A stretch of DNA of 64,000 nucleotides from Mycolicibacterium sphagni (GCF_002250655.1 NZ_NOZR01000024.1:37570-101569); one strand, 5' to 3'. Shown: positions 26,511-35,409, counted from the stretch's first letter. Notes: generated from the letters alone by a model not told the origin. A program made the numbers and translations.

Positions 26511-27857
26511 ATGAGCACCCCGATCGACAACACTCTGGCGTATATGGACCAGGGTTCGTTTCTCGGCCTACGTGCGCTCGGCCGAGGACCTGTCATTCAG
26601 TACATCTGGATCTACGAGAACGGTGTCGATCTTGAGGGCCTGCGACGGTTCCAGCGCAATCTGCAGCACACGCTGTTAGCTCGCCTGATCGAACGCTCGC
26701 CGCTGCCGTTCGGCAGGCATCGTTGGGTGTCGTATGACGGCCCCGCCGATCTCGATATCGCGGTGGCGCTGCGGAGCCGCGACGACGTCTGGGACTGGGT
26801 CGATCAGAAGTCCTTCGTCGCAATCGATCCCGAACTCGGCCCGCCCTGGCATCTCGGGGTCCAGCCGCTTATCGGTGGCGGTGCCGCTGTGTCGCTGGCT
26901 GTTTCGCACACCACGGGTGACGCCGTGGCCGGGATGCTGGCCATCGCCGATGCCGTCAACAGCACCCGTCGGAACTATGGATTTCCGCCGCCGGGGGCGC
27001 GCAGTCGCGGGCAGGCGGTGCGGCAGGACCTCGTCGTCACGGCCCGCTCGGCGCTGAAGATCCCCGCCGCGATCGCCGGGGGCATGCGGCTCGCTCGCGA
27101 CCAGCAGGACGACCTGTCGACCTCGGCCAGGTCAGCCTCCCCGGCGTCATCGCCGGCAGCGGGCGGTACTCGATTGGTGGTGCCCAGGGTCTACGGCTAC
27201 GTCGAGGCGCAGGACTGGGATGAGCGGGCCAGAGCCCTGGGCGGAACACGCAATGTGTTATTCGCCGGATTCTCGGCTCGGCTCGGCTATCGACTCGGTC
27301 GCGCGGATGATGAAGGACGCATCGCGCTGTCGATCCCGGTGAGTGAGCGCACCGATGATGATATCCGCGCAAATCCGCTCAATTCCATTACGGTGCTTGC
27401 CAACCCGGACGAGGCCACCGGGGATCTTGCCGGGCTTCGGGCGGCCCTGAAACAGGCGCTCGTCGAGCTTGCGGAATCGGGCAACGCGCTACTGGCGCCG
27501 CTGGCATTGATCCCGTTCACCCCGAAGATGGCGGTACGCCGTCTGGAGAATCTGGTGTTGAAGGTGGGTAAACCCGTCGGCTGCACCAATATTGGCGAGA
27601 TGCCACCCGAGGTGAACCGGCCCGACGGCACTGATGCGGACTTCTTCGGCACCCGTGGGGGTGAAGCCGGTGTCACGGCAGCGACTTTGGAGCGGTTGGG
27701 CGGGCACTTGCTGGTCTCGGCGGCCTCGCTTCGCGACAAGGTGTGGTTCAGTGTCGCGTCGTGGGAACCCGGCGGGAGCAACACGAAAGCGGCCCTGGCC
27801 GGGGTGGTGCGTGCGGTGCTGGACGATTTCGATCTGTCGGCGACGATCGAATGCTAA
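26511..27857 (+). CDS. WS/DGAT-like acyltransferase with altered catalytic motif
   Basis: 448 residues, resembling the wax ester synthase/diacylglycerol acyltransferase family of mycobacteria (condensation-domain fold), which move fatty acyl groups from CoA to an acceptor. The catalytic HHxxxDG motif reads SHTTGDA (about residues 132-138): the second His and the Asp are kept, the first His is Ser and the Gly is Ala. The ATG at 26511 has GGAAGAAGG just upstream; an open frame to 26166 adds unconserved sequence. Divergent from the second INLP-like set, so a role in transferring its acyl product is possible. Acyl acceptor unknown. Confidence 0.7.
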   Translation: MSTPIDNTLAYMDQGSFLGLRALGRGPVIQYIWIYENGVDLEGLRRFQRNLQHTLLARLIERSPLPFGRHRWVSYDGPADLDIAVALRSRDDVWDWVDQKSFVAIDPELGPPWHLGVQPLIGGGAAVSLAVSHTTGDAVAGMLAIADAVNSTRRNYGFPPPGARSRGQAVRQDLVVTARSALKIPAAIAGGMRLARDQQDDLSTSARSASPASSPAAGGTRLVVPRVYGYVEAQDWDERARALGGTRNVLFAGFSARLGYRLGRADDEGRIALSIPVSERTDDDIRANPLNSITVLANPDEATGDLAGLRAALKQALVELAESGNALLAPLALIPFTPKMAVRRLENLVLKVGKPVGCTNIGEMPPEVNRPDGTDADFFGTRGGEAGVTAATLERLGGHLLVSAASLRDKVWFSVASWEPGGSNTKAALAGVVRAVLDDFDLSATIEC

Positions 27858-28444
27858 ACCGGTGGTGCCGGGTCGTACTGAATGTATCGGCGGACCTCGC
27901 GAGCGCGTTCTATGCCGGCAAGCCGGCTGACGAGGTGCAAGGCCATATCGATTCCCGCGGATACTCCCGAGGCGGTGATCATGTCACCGTCGTCGACGAA
28001 GCGCTCCTCGCGGCGGACATCGATTGTCGGATCGAGTGTGGTCAGCCAGTCCAGTGAGGCCCAGTGGGTAGTGGCCGGTCGATGTGACAGCAATCCGGCG
28101 GCGGCATACACCAGAGAACCGGTGCACACGCTGGTCATCAGGGGCACCGCATCGCGTTGACGCCGGATCCAATCCAGCCACACGTCGTCCTGCGCGAGGG
28201 GGTGCACCCCGTGGCCCCCGGGGTGTACGAGCACGTCGAGTGGCGGCGCGTCCTCAAAAGAGTGGTGAGCGTGCACTACCAGGCCCTTGGCGCATGCCAC
28301 CGGACCACCCGATTGAGACAGACATGACACGGTGTAGCCATCGTCGGGAAAGTGGTGGGCCCACGTCGACAACACCTCCCACGGGCCGATCGCGTCCAGC
28401 TCTTCCACACCGTCGAACAGCACGATCCCGATGTTCTTGGTCAT
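27854..28444 (-). CDS. DJ-1/PfpI family protein, isonitrile hydratase-like
   Basis: 196 residues. Asp17 (ELDAIGP) and nucleophile-elbow Cys107 (SVCTGS), followed by AAAGLLSHRPATTHW, are the pattern of the DJ-1/PfpI branch containing Pseudomonas isonitrile hydratase, which hydrates R-NC to the N-formamide using a cysteine and an aspartate. No DNA-binding domain follows, unlike GlxA at 22307. It is convergent with the acyltransferase gene (4-base overlap). Sitting beside two sets of isonitrile-forming genes, a role in breaking down or detoxifying isonitriles is attractive but untested. Confidence 0.75.
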   Translation of the reverse strand: MTKNIGIVLFDGVEELDAIGPWEVLSTWAHHFPDDGYTVSCLSQSGGPVACAKGLVVHAHHSFEDAPPLDVLVHPGGHGVHPLAQDDVWLDWIRRQRDAVPLMTSVCTGSLVYAAAGLLSHRPATTHWASLDWLTTLDPTIDVRREERFVDDGDMITASGVSAGIDMALHLVSRLAGIERAREVRRYIQYDPAPPV

Positions 28445-28465
28445 GGGCGCGGAGTCCTAGGACGC

Positions 28466-29017
28466 TCAGCCGGCACGGTTGTCGCGGTTTGCGGCCTTGA
28501 GTAGATCGTCGCGGGCCCGGGCGACACGGGATCGGATGGTGCCTACCGGACATCCGCAGACCGCGGCGGCCTCGGTGTAGGACAGCCCGAGCACCTGCGT
28601 CAGCATGAGGGCGTCACGCCGATCGGGATCCAGGCCGTCGAGCAGCATCTTGATCTCGACGATGTCTTCGAAACGGGCTGCCCTGTTGCGGGTGTCGAGC
28701 ACTTGCTCCAGGTCCACGGAGTAGTTGGTGCGCGGCCGACTCTGGTTCCGGCGGATCTGATCGACGACGACGCGGCGAGCGATGGACAGCAACCAAGTCC
28801 GTGCCGAGGACCGGGCGGTGAACCGCGGCAGCGATCCGAGCGCGCGCAAGAAGGTCTCCTGGGTGAGATCGTCCGCAGAACCGGGGTCACCCAAGTATGC
28901 GACGGTCCGCCAGACATCTCGCTGAGTTGCCTTGATGAACTGGTCAAGTGCGGCAGCGTCGCCCCGACCGGCCGCGAGCGCCAGCCTGGTCACCTCGCCG
29001 TCGTCGGGTGCGCTCAC
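28466..29017 (-). CDS. sigC: ECF RNA polymerase sigma factor SigC
   Basis: 183 residues. Sigma region 2 (FIKATQRDVWRTVAYL, SADDLTQETFLRALG) and region 4 (LGLSYTEAAAVCGCPVGTIRSRVARARD) are close to M. tuberculosis SigC (Rv2069). In M. tuberculosis SigC has been linked to expression of ctpB and the nrp operon and to copper acquisition. GTG at 29017 is preferred because AAGG lies eight bases upstream and the length fits; a GTG at 29026 would add three residues. Just upstream is the divergent blaI-like gene. Confidence 0.88.
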   Translation of the reverse strand: MSAPDDGEVTRLALAAGRGDAAALDQFIKATQRDVWRTVAYLGDPGSADDLTQETFLRALGSLPRFTARSSARTWLLSIARRVVVDQIRRNQSRPRTNYSVDLEQVLDTRNRAARFEDIVEIKMLLDGLDPDRRDALMLTQVLGLSYTEAAAVCGCPVGTIRSRVARARDDLLKAANRDNRAG

Positions 29018-29041
29018 GAAAGTCACCTTAAGGGATTGAGT

Positions 29042-29054
29042 GGAGATACTCTCC
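29042..29054. promoter_or_regulatory. Small inverted repeat in sigC-blaI intergenic region
   Basis: GGAGA-TAC-TCTCC, a 5-3-5 inverted repeat, lies 25 bases upstream of the sigC start in the divergent sigC/blaI-like region. It could be an operator for the BlaI-like repressor, although it does not resemble the M. tuberculosis BlaI site as I recall it. Confidence 0.25.
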
Positions 29055-29194
29055 GGCGGCCGAAGAGTCCGGTCGCTCCGGGGTCGGCGGCGGTGAATAT
29101 CGGGCGATCACCACACGGGTTTCGGGAACCAGAGCATGCCGCCGCACGACTGAATAGCCAGGTGCGCTTGTGACGGTGATGGAGGCGATCGGAT

Positions 29195-29656
29195 TTGGCA
29201 AAGTTGAAACGTCTCGGCGACCTCGAACGCGCCGTGATGGACCACCTCTGGGACATCGGTGGACCACAGACCGTGCGCCAGGTCCGCGATGCCCTCTGTA
29301 CCCAGCGCGAACTGGCCTACACCACCGTGATGACGGTTCTCCACCGGCTTTCCTATAAGGATCTGGTCGTCCAAATACGTGAGGATCGCGCGTATCAATA
29401 CGTTCCGACCTACAACCGTGACGAACTGGTAGCGGGTCTCATGGTCGACGCGCTGGATCAAGTCATTGACTGCGGTGACCGGCAAGCGGCGCTCATGCAT
29501 TTCGTCGGGCAGGTCGGAGTCGATGAGGCAGATGCGCTGCGCCGCGCACTCGCCGAGCTTGGTAATGACCCGCCCGGGTATAGAGGCGATCCCCGCCGCG
29601 CGCAGGGTCGGGAACGCGGTCCCGTTGCGCCACAACGACTCCTGAGCAGCTGGTGA
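29195..29656 (+). CDS. blaI: BlaI/MecI/CopY-family transcriptional repressor
   Basis: 153 residues. Winged-helix protein starting MAKLKRLGDLERAVMDHLW with LAYTTVMTVLHRL as recognition region, close to M. tuberculosis BlaI (Rv1846c). The C-terminal tail (after about 125) is charged and differs. Start is TTG at 29195, selected from homology. BlaI is normally paired with the protease-sensor BlaR1; none is adjacent. The same family includes the copper repressor CopY, but the CopY cysteine motif is absent. It is divergent from sigC and convergent with the copper-type membrane protein at 29682. Confidence 0.82.
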   Translation: MAKLKRLGDLERAVMDHLWDIGGPQTVRQVRDALCTQRELAYTTVMTVLHRLSYKDLVVQIREDRAYQYVPTYNRDELVAGLMVDALDQVIDCGDRQAALMHFVGQVGVDEADALRRALAELGNDPPGYRGDPRRAQGRERGPVAPQRLLSSW

Positions 29657-29681
29657 TGCAGCGCCGAGTGCGCGCGATTGA

Positions 29682-31643
29682 TCAGCGGCGGGACCGCGAT
29701 ATCTCTCTGAGCATCGCGTTGTAGGCGTCGAGGTCGTCATCGCCGTAGGAGGCGTCGGTGTGGCGATCGCTACGAGTCGCGGCGCGGCGATCCTGTCGAG
29801 CCCACTGCGCGACCAACGCGATGACAACAACGATGACGGGCAATTCGCTTGACCCCCAAGCGATTGCGCCACCTAAGTGTTGGTCATTGGTGAGGTTGGC
29901 GACCCACGGCAGATCGACATTATGGTAGAAGGTGCCCCCGACGGCCGTGTTCATCGTCATCGTCGCGATGCCGAAGAAGGCGTGGAACGGCATCACCGCA
30001 AAAAGTAGGCCCAGACGACCGACGAAGGGTAACCGGCGCGGGCCCGGGTCGACGCCGATGATGCCCCAATAGAACAGGTATCCGGTGAGCAGGAAGTGGA
30101 TGCTCATGAGCTCGTGGCCCCAGTGATACCGCACCAGAGTGTCGAACAGCGGCGTGAAATAGACGGCATACAAGGACCCGACGAACAGCACGAAGGCCGT
30201 CATCGGATTCGCGATGAAGCTTGTCACCGGCGAATGCACCAGCTGCAGCAGCCATTCCCGCGGGCCGGGGGGTTGATCGGCGCCCGCAGCCGGCAGCGCC
30301 CGGAGTGCGAGCGTGAGCGGTGCCCCAAGGACGAGGAAGACCGGGATAAACATGTTCAGCGCCATGTGCTCCGCCATGTGCACACTGAACATCGCTGAGC
30401 CGTAGGCCCTGACACCGGAACCGGTGACGAACACCAGCGTCAGACAGCCGGCCAGCCAGGCAAATGTGCGGCCCGGTGGCCAATGGTCGCCGCGGCGTCG
30501 CAATCGGATGGCGCCGGCAACATAAAGTGCGGTCAGCACCATTGCCCCGGCGCCGATGAACGTATCGAACCGCCAGAAGGTCAATAACCGCAACACAGTT
30601 GGCGGACCCGGAAGCTCATAGCCCAGGAAGACATCCCAGGCAGTGAACTGATGTGCCAAAAGCCCGGGCGCGGTCTGGATCGCCATCGCGGAGATCGCGG
30701 CGACGGCGACGATCATCGCCAGTGCACCTGCCACTGCGATTCCTTTGCCCCGCTGAACGGGCTGCTTTCGCGCTCGGAGGAGGGCCGTCACGTCGACCAG
30801 CCAGACCGATATCAGCGCAACCGAGGCGACAATGCCGAGCCGTCCGTAGTCGGACCAGGTGAGCGCAGTCGGCGACAGCATCAGCCAAAGGAGAAGAGCG
30901 CCGTACAGCAGCGACACGGCACCGCTAGTCGCCTCGATCACCACGATTCGGCGCTGCAGCTGCCCGCTAGGGGGCGCGAGCATCGCGCACACCTTCGCTC
31001 CAGTGAGAACCGTGAGGGCGAGCATAAAGACGATCACCGAACTGGTGGCGTAGTCGTGATGTGGACCCTGTCCGGCGTTGCCGGTGACGGGAACGGCGAC
31101 CACCGCGATGAGCGATGGAATCAGAAGCACAAAGTGCCATATCCACCGCACGGTGAGCCGAAGTGCGACCGCGACGACAGCGGAAAAGATGGTTGCCGCA
31201 ATCCATCCCCGTGACATCTCGGAGGCGCCGATGGCGTCGCCGATCGCCCCGGAGCCGATCAGCCGCGCGACAGCCAAGCCGGAGTCATCGGCCGCCTGGA
31301 TTACCACCATCGCAGCCGCCGAGACCAACCACACCCGTGACACCCGTTCCGCCAGGAGATGCAGCCGGAACGAGTGGGCATCGAGGACACCCTGTTCATC
31401 GGGGCACGCCGTCGCCACGATATAGACCAACACGCCGAGGACCACCACACCGGACAACGTGGCGGTGAAATAGCCGACCGCCTCTGCGATGCTGGTCAGC
31501 GTTCCCGGGAACGAATCACCGGTCGCGAGGAAGCGTCGGTCGCCTGAGATCGTCGCGTAGCCCGCGATGGCGACCGCCATGGCCAGGTAGCCGGTGAGCA
31601 ACACCCATCGTCTCGCCAACCGCGCGCCTTGGCTCGATCGCAT
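29682..31643 (-). CDS. CopD-CtaG fusion membrane protein (Rv0102-like), copper handling
   Basis: 653 residues with about 14-16 hydrophobic segments. The N-terminal half matches the CopD copper-resistance domain, the C-terminal half the caa3-type CtaG domain (MAEHMALNMFIPVFLVLG, HFLLTGYLFYWGIIG, FHAFFGIATMTM), with many His and Met residues in the helices. This is the architecture of Rv0102, which in M. tuberculosis follows nrp directly. Probable role: copper uptake or delivery to cytochrome oxidase. Not co-transcribed with the NRPS here. Confidence 0.85.
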   Translation of the reverse strand: MRSSQGARLARRWVLLTGYLAMAVAIAGYATISGDRRFLATGDSFPGTLTSIAEAVGYFTATLSGVVVLGVLVYIVATACPDEQGVLDAHSFRLHLLAERVSRVWLVSAAAMVVIQAADDSGLAVARLIGSGAIGDAIGASEMSRGWIAATIFSAVVAVALRLTVRWIWHFVLLIPSLIAVVAVPVTGNAGQGPHHDYATSSVIVFMLALTVLTGAKVCAMLAPPSGQLQRRIVVIEATSGAVSLLYGALLLWLMLSPTALTWSDYGRLGIVASVALISVWLVDVTALLRARKQPVQRGKGIAVAGALAMIVAVAAISAMAIQTAPGLLAHQFTAWDVFLGYELPGPPTVLRLLTFWRFDTFIGAGAMVLTALYVAGAIRLRRRGDHWPPGRTFAWLAGCLTLVFVTGSGVRAYGSAMFSVHMAEHMALNMFIPVFLVLGAPLTLALRALPAAGADQPPGPREWLLQLVHSPVTSFIANPMTAFVLFVGSLYAVYFTPLFDTLVRYHWGHELMSIHFLLTGYLFYWGIIGVDPGPRRLPFVGRLGLLFAVMPFHAFFGIATMTMNTAVGGTFYHNVDLPWVANLTNDQHLGGAIAWGSSELPVIVVVIALVAQWARQDRRAATRSDRHTDASYGDDDLDAYNAMLREISRSRR

Positions 31644-31790
31644 TTTCGTCGTCGTCTTCCGCCCTCCAGCGAATGCCCAGCCGGGCCAGTCTACGACCGT
31701 TGGTCGTAACGAAGTTGCGCCAGCGGCAAGCTTCGCTATCTCGATTGGCTCGTGTAGAGCATCCGAAATCCGGGCGGATGCCCTCGGTGC

Positions 31791-32519
31791 TCAGGCCGCG
31801 GAGCCGTCGGTCGGATAGAGATGCCCGCGGCGGCGTCCTCGGGTTGCGTTATCAGGCAGCGTGACGTTTGCGGTCGCTGCCGCGTCATCCGACCGTGGAT
31901 CGGGTTCGGTGGGCCGCGTACCGCGCCAGACCAGGAACGCCAATGTGGTGCCGATCAACACCGGCAAATGGCTCAGGACGCGTGTCAGTGTTACCGCACC
32001 CGCCGTGGCGTCACGAATGACGTAGGCGGTGAGGATGACGGTGAATACTGCCAACACCCCAGACAGGCCCACTGCGGCGGCCGGCCGCAGCGCGGCGATG
32101 ACCATCACCACACCCAGCGCGGTCGACCACGCCGTCGACTCGTTCAACAGATGCCCGCTCATCATCGCGCGATGGCCAGCTGGCATACCTACGTCAGCAC
32201 CGAGCCCTTGGGCGGCGGCCAAGGCAAGTTGCAGCCCGCCGACGATTGCTAGCGTGCAGCGTGCCCACGCCGCAGGTGCCCAATGCCGATGTCGCGTCGT
32301 CGCGAGCAATCGGTCCGATGCCGTCGGCACTGAGGACACCTGTGATCGGCGGGCGAGCCGGCGCAATTGCCGCCTCTCCTCGGCTACTCGCGAGTACCAA
32401 CCGCTACAGCCAGCGCAGAACTCGAGGTGTTCGTCCACGCGGCGGGTTGGAATGGGCTCACGCTCTCCGTCGATCCGAGCCGACAGCGCCTCGCGGGCGA
32501 CGTCACAGTCCAAGTGCAC
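31791..32519 (-). CDS. Membrane zinc-finger anti-sigma-like protein (Rv0093c-like)
   Basis: 242 residues. N-terminal anti-sigma zinc-finger motif H-x3-C-x2-C in DEHLEFCAGC (about 29-38), then about five transmembrane helices (from about 85 to 205) and a short charged tail. This is the layout of membrane anti-sigma factors and resembles Rv0093c, which sits beside ctpA in M. tuberculosis. It may hold SigC, 3 kb away on the same strand, since SigC has no adjacent anti-sigma; that pairing is inferred. GTG start. Confidence 0.75.
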   Translation of the reverse strand: MHLDCDVAREALSARIDGEREPIPTRRVDEHLEFCAGCSGWYSRVAEERRQLRRLARRSQVSSVPTASDRLLATTRHRHWAPAAWARCTLAIVGGLQLALAAAQGLGADVGMPAGHRAMMSGHLLNESTAWSTALGVVMVIAALRPAAAVGLSGVLAVFTVILTAYVIRDATAGAVTLTRVLSHLPVLIGTTLAFLVWRGTRPTEPDPRSDDAAATANVTLPDNATRGRRRGHLYPTDGSAA

Positions 32520-32803
32520 GCTTCAATAGTCGCGCATTCGGGCCATGTTGTTCCAACGTGCCACGTGGGGCGATGTCGGCCTTTGGGAATCTCGAACGCG
32601 CACGACTGAGCGGTCTGCCTTCAGTCGAAAGCACGAAAAGTGAACGGGTCTGCTGCACGATCAGGCGAGCAGCCCAGTGATGGAGGCATCGTCGACTATG
32701 CCCGCGATCGCCATCTCGTGATGGCCTGTGCCCGATCCATGACGATGGCCCGTGTGCGCATTCCATTGTGCGAGAAGCTCATTGAGCGTCTCAATCCACG
32801 ACC

Positions 32804-33430
32804 TCACCGTCGGCGGGCTATCACGACATCGTCGTGTGTGTGCTGACCTTCCGGGCCGGCCGGTATCGCGCGGGGGAGTCGCCGCTGCATGCGTACCTCC
32901 CAGCTATCGTCGAGTAGTTCGACGACGTCATCATGGCTGAGATAGTCGGCTGGGTCGAAACCGTACGATTTCGCTTTCTCGGCATCGACGTCGGCATGGT
33001 GCACGGCCAGAAGGGTCCCCGACCCGCCGACCGCGGTGAGCAGCGCTCGTTGTGCGGTTTGCGTGTCCGAGTGACGTAGTGCGGGGTAGAAGGTCGTGAC
33101 CAAATCGAACCCGCCGACGGGGATCGCGAAGTGTTCAAGCGATGCCGGCACCCACTGCACCTCGACGCCGGCGTGCCTGCCGCGCTGGGCCGCGTGCTCG
33201 AGTGCCACTGCCGAGACGTCCAATGCAATCACTGTCCATCCTCGGGAGGCAAGCCAGATGGCTTCGGCACCGACTCCGCATCCGATGTCGAGCGCCCGTC
33301 CTGGCTGCATGGCGCCGACCTCGTCGATCATTACTTTGTTGGGGGCGAGATCGGGAATGCTGTCGGCGAAACTGGCGTAACGCGTATCCCATTCAGTAGC
33401 GAGGGCGGCGGCGTCAGATGGTTGGCTCAT
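32804..33430 (-). CDS. Class I SAM-dependent methyltransferase
   Basis: 208 residues. SAM-binding motif I ALDIGCGVGAEA (about 44-55), motif II acidic VIALDVSA and motif III/IV FDLVTTFYPALRH are clear. It resembles tellurite-resistance/thiopurine methyltransferase-like small proteins, but the substrate is unknown. ATG at 33430. Divergent from the Fur-family gene at 33620, with an inverted repeat between them. Confidence 0.8.
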   Translation of the reverse strand: MSQPSDAAALATEWDTRYASFADSIPDLAPNKVMIDEVGAMQPGRALDIGCGVGAEAIWLASRGWTVIALDVSAVALEHAAQRGRHAGVEVQWVPASLEHFAIPVGGFDLVTTFYPALRHSDTQTAQRALLTAVGGSGTLLAVHHADVDAEKAKSYGFDPADYLSHDDVVELLDDSWEVRMQRRLPRAIPAGPEGQHTHDDVVIARRR

Positions 33431-33470
33431 GAATCAACAATCACTGCAGCGTCGTGTGATGAGCAAGCAT

Positions 33471-33489
33471 GTTTGCCGATCGGGCAAAC
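33471..33489. promoter_or_regulatory. Inverted repeat between methyltransferase and Fur-family gene
   Basis: GTTTGCC-GATCG-GGCAAAC, a perfect 7-5-7 inverted repeat, 40 bases upstream of the methyltransferase start and 131 bases upstream of the Fur-family start. It differs from the AT-rich Zur-like boxes in this window, so a different regulator would be expected. No T-tract, so a terminator is unlikely. Confidence 0.35.
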
Positions 33490-33619
33490 CGGCGTGACCA
33501 GCCTCGGGTCTTCCCGCTTCACCCGTTAGTACAGCTTGGTATGCACTACGCATAATGTGTTGGTCCGACGTGATGCCGTACCGTTGGGCGTTCTGTGTGC
33601 GGTCGCATTGGAGGTTCGG

Positions 33620-34030
33620 ATGCCCAGTAGGCAGTCGAGGGTGCCCGGGGTACGCGCGACCCGTCAGCGTGCGGCGATCGCAGCGCTGCTGGACGATTCT
33701 CCAGAGTTTCGCTCGGCGCAGGCGCTTCATGTGGAACTGCATCAGCGCGGCGACGAGATCGGTCTGGCGACGGTGTATCGCGCATTGCAATCGATGGTCG
33801 TCGCCGGACTGGTAGATAGCGTCCGTACCGATACCGGCGAATCACTGTATCGGCGCTGCTCTCCGCGCCATCACCACCATCTCGTCTGCCGGTCATGCGG
33901 TGCGACGGTGGAAGTGGAAGCTCGAGGCGTCGAGGCGTGGGCGGCGAATGTTGCCAGAACACACGGGTTTTCCGACACTACCCACACCGTCGAAATCTTC
34001 GGCGTGTGCGCTGAATGCTCGGTTCAGTGA
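33620..34030 (+). CDS. Fur-family metalloregulator (first paralogue)
   Basis: 136 residues. Winged helix with ATVYRALQSMVVAGLVD recognition region and two CxxC pairs, CRSC and CAEC, that hold structural zinc, plus a His-rich HHHHLVC segment. Related to Zur (FurB) of mycobacteria. The ATG at 33620 gives the family N-terminus. It ends one base before the end of the convergent Fur-family gene at 34031. Metal specificity (zinc, iron or other) is not clear from sequence. Confidence 0.85.
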   Translation: MPSRQSRVPGVRATRQRAAIAALLDDSPEFRSAQALHVELHQRGDEIGLATVYRALQSMVVAGLVDSVRTDTGESLYRRCSPRHHHHLVCRSCGATVEVEARGVEAWAANVARTHGFSDTTHTVEIFGVCAECSVQ

Positions 34031-34477
34031 TCACTGTCGACCCTCGAAATTGGAGCGACAACCAGGGCAGATGCCGTAGACATCCACGTAGTGCGTGACG
34101 TCTGCGTAGTGGTGCTGCTTGGCCAACTGGTGGGCGTTTTCTTCCAGAGCGGGCACAGTGAATGCGACCGCTCGACCGCAGTGCCGGCACAACAGGTAGT
34201 GCCGGTGGTCTGACCCGTTACGGATGCGATACAGATGTTCGCCAGTCTCTGCGCGCTGAGTCTCGGCCACTCCATCTTCGGCGAGTGTGTGCAAGATCCG
34301 GTAGACGCTCGTCAGCCCCACAGGTAGTGAATACTGTTGGTGTAGAAGAACATACAGTTGCTGGGCACTACGAAATCGGTCGATTTCGCCGAGAACGTGC
34401 AGTACGGCTCGCTGGTTCGCGGTGGCCCGCCGCCGCGGATGCGAATGTGATTCCACTGCCAGGCTTTCCATGCTCAC
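34031..34477 (-). CDS. zur: Zinc uptake regulator Zur (FurB-like)
   Basis: 148 residues. Fur fold with GLTSVYRILHTLAEDGVAE recognition helix, metal ligands in HRHYLLCRHC and structural CPGC pair. It is the last gene of the znuA-znuC-znuB operon, starting with GTG inside the znuB stop (GTGA; an ATG two codons later is also possible), so it is likely autoregulated through the palindrome before znuA. It probably represses the znu operon and the zinc-free ribosomal protein operons at 39.4-42.7 kb when zinc is plentiful. Confidence 0.85.
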   Translation of the reverse strand: MSMESLAVESHSHPRRRATANQRAVLHVLGEIDRFRSAQQLYVLLHQQYSLPVGLTSVYRILHTLAEDGVAETQRAETGEHLYRIRNGSDHRHYLLCRHCGRAVAFTVPALEENAHQLAKQHHYADVTHYVDVYGICPGCRSNFEGRQ

Positions 34478-35406
34478 GGTGTTGCCGTCGAGGTGCTCAC
34501 CGTCGCGGGATCTGACAACGCTGGGCCCTTCATGGCTGGTGCACCGTCGTCGAGTACGCGTGCGATCGTGCGCTGGCGGCGATCACCCAGCCACACGACC
34601 AGCCAGACCGCGCAGGCGATCGTCACGATGACGAAACTGGGCGGTACGTTGAACATCGCCGATACGACCAAGCCCGCCCAGACCGATACAACGCTGATGA
34701 CTCCCGAGATCGACATCGCGCGCCCGGGGCGCGGAGAGAGCATGATTGCGGTCGCCGCCGGGGTGACGACAAGAGCGAACAACAGCAGTGTGCCGACGGC
34801 CTGTACCGCCATCGTCACCGTTACCCCTAGAAGCGCCATGAAGATGATCGATAAGGCGCGCAGCGGCACACCCTTTGCCTCCGCGACGGCTGGGTTCACC
34901 GAGCTGAAAAGTAGCGGCCGAAAAACGAATCCGATGCACAGTGCTAACACGACCAGCAGGGCCCCGAAAGTGAGCAGCTGGTCGTAGGAGATGGCTAGGA
35001 GGTTGCCGAACAACACGTTGGTCATCGTCGACGAGCTTTTGGTGGCCAGCGAATTGAAGAACAGGCCCAACCCCATCGCGAATGACAACACGGTTCCGGT
35101 GATGACTTCTCGTTCGGTGGCCCGTTTCCCAAGGTAGCCAATCACGAGTGCACCGCCGATGCAGAACACCCCGAGGCCAAAGGTCACCGGTAGCCCGACC
35201 AACACAGCGCCTGTCGCGCCGGGCAACCCGATGTGTGCCAACGCATGTGCGGCGAACGCCGTGTGGCGCACCACGATGAAGTACCCGATCAGCCCGGCGG
35301 CCAAGGCAACGATCGTCCCGCCGAGCACAGCATTGCGCATGAACGATGCTGTGAGAATCGACCACCAATTCTCTTGGTAGCCAAGGGCTACGAAGTGCTG
35401 AGTCAT
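34474..35406 (-). CDS. znuB: Zinc ABC transporter permease ZnuB
   Basis: 310 residues with about 8-9 transmembrane helices, ABC-3 permease family (AFAAHALAHIGLPGATGAVL near the N-terminus is the family signature). It forms the membrane channel for the ZnuA-delivered metal. Start lies 3 bases after the znuC stop; the end overlaps zur. Confidence 0.92.
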   Translation of the reverse strand: MTQHFVALGYQENWWSILTASFMRNAVLGGTIVALAAGLIGYFIVVRHTAFAAHALAHIGLPGATGAVLVGLPVTFGLGVFCIGGALVIGYLGKRATEREVITGTVLSFAMGLGLFFNSLATKSSSTMTNVLFGNLLAISYDQLLTFGALLVVLALCIGFVFRPLLFSSVNPAVAEAKGVPLRALSIIFMALLGVTVTMAVQAVGTLLLFALVVTPAATAIMLSPRPGRAMSISGVISVVSVWAGLVVSAMFNVPPSFVIVTIACAVWLVVWLGDRRQRTIARVLDDGAPAMKGPALSDPATVSTSTATP

Positions 35407-35409
35407 CGG

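Noticed and set aside
30651..31214. 187-residue plus-strand frame opposite CopD-CtaG
   Set aside because: His/Arg/Asp-rich antisense of a membrane protein, no start signal.
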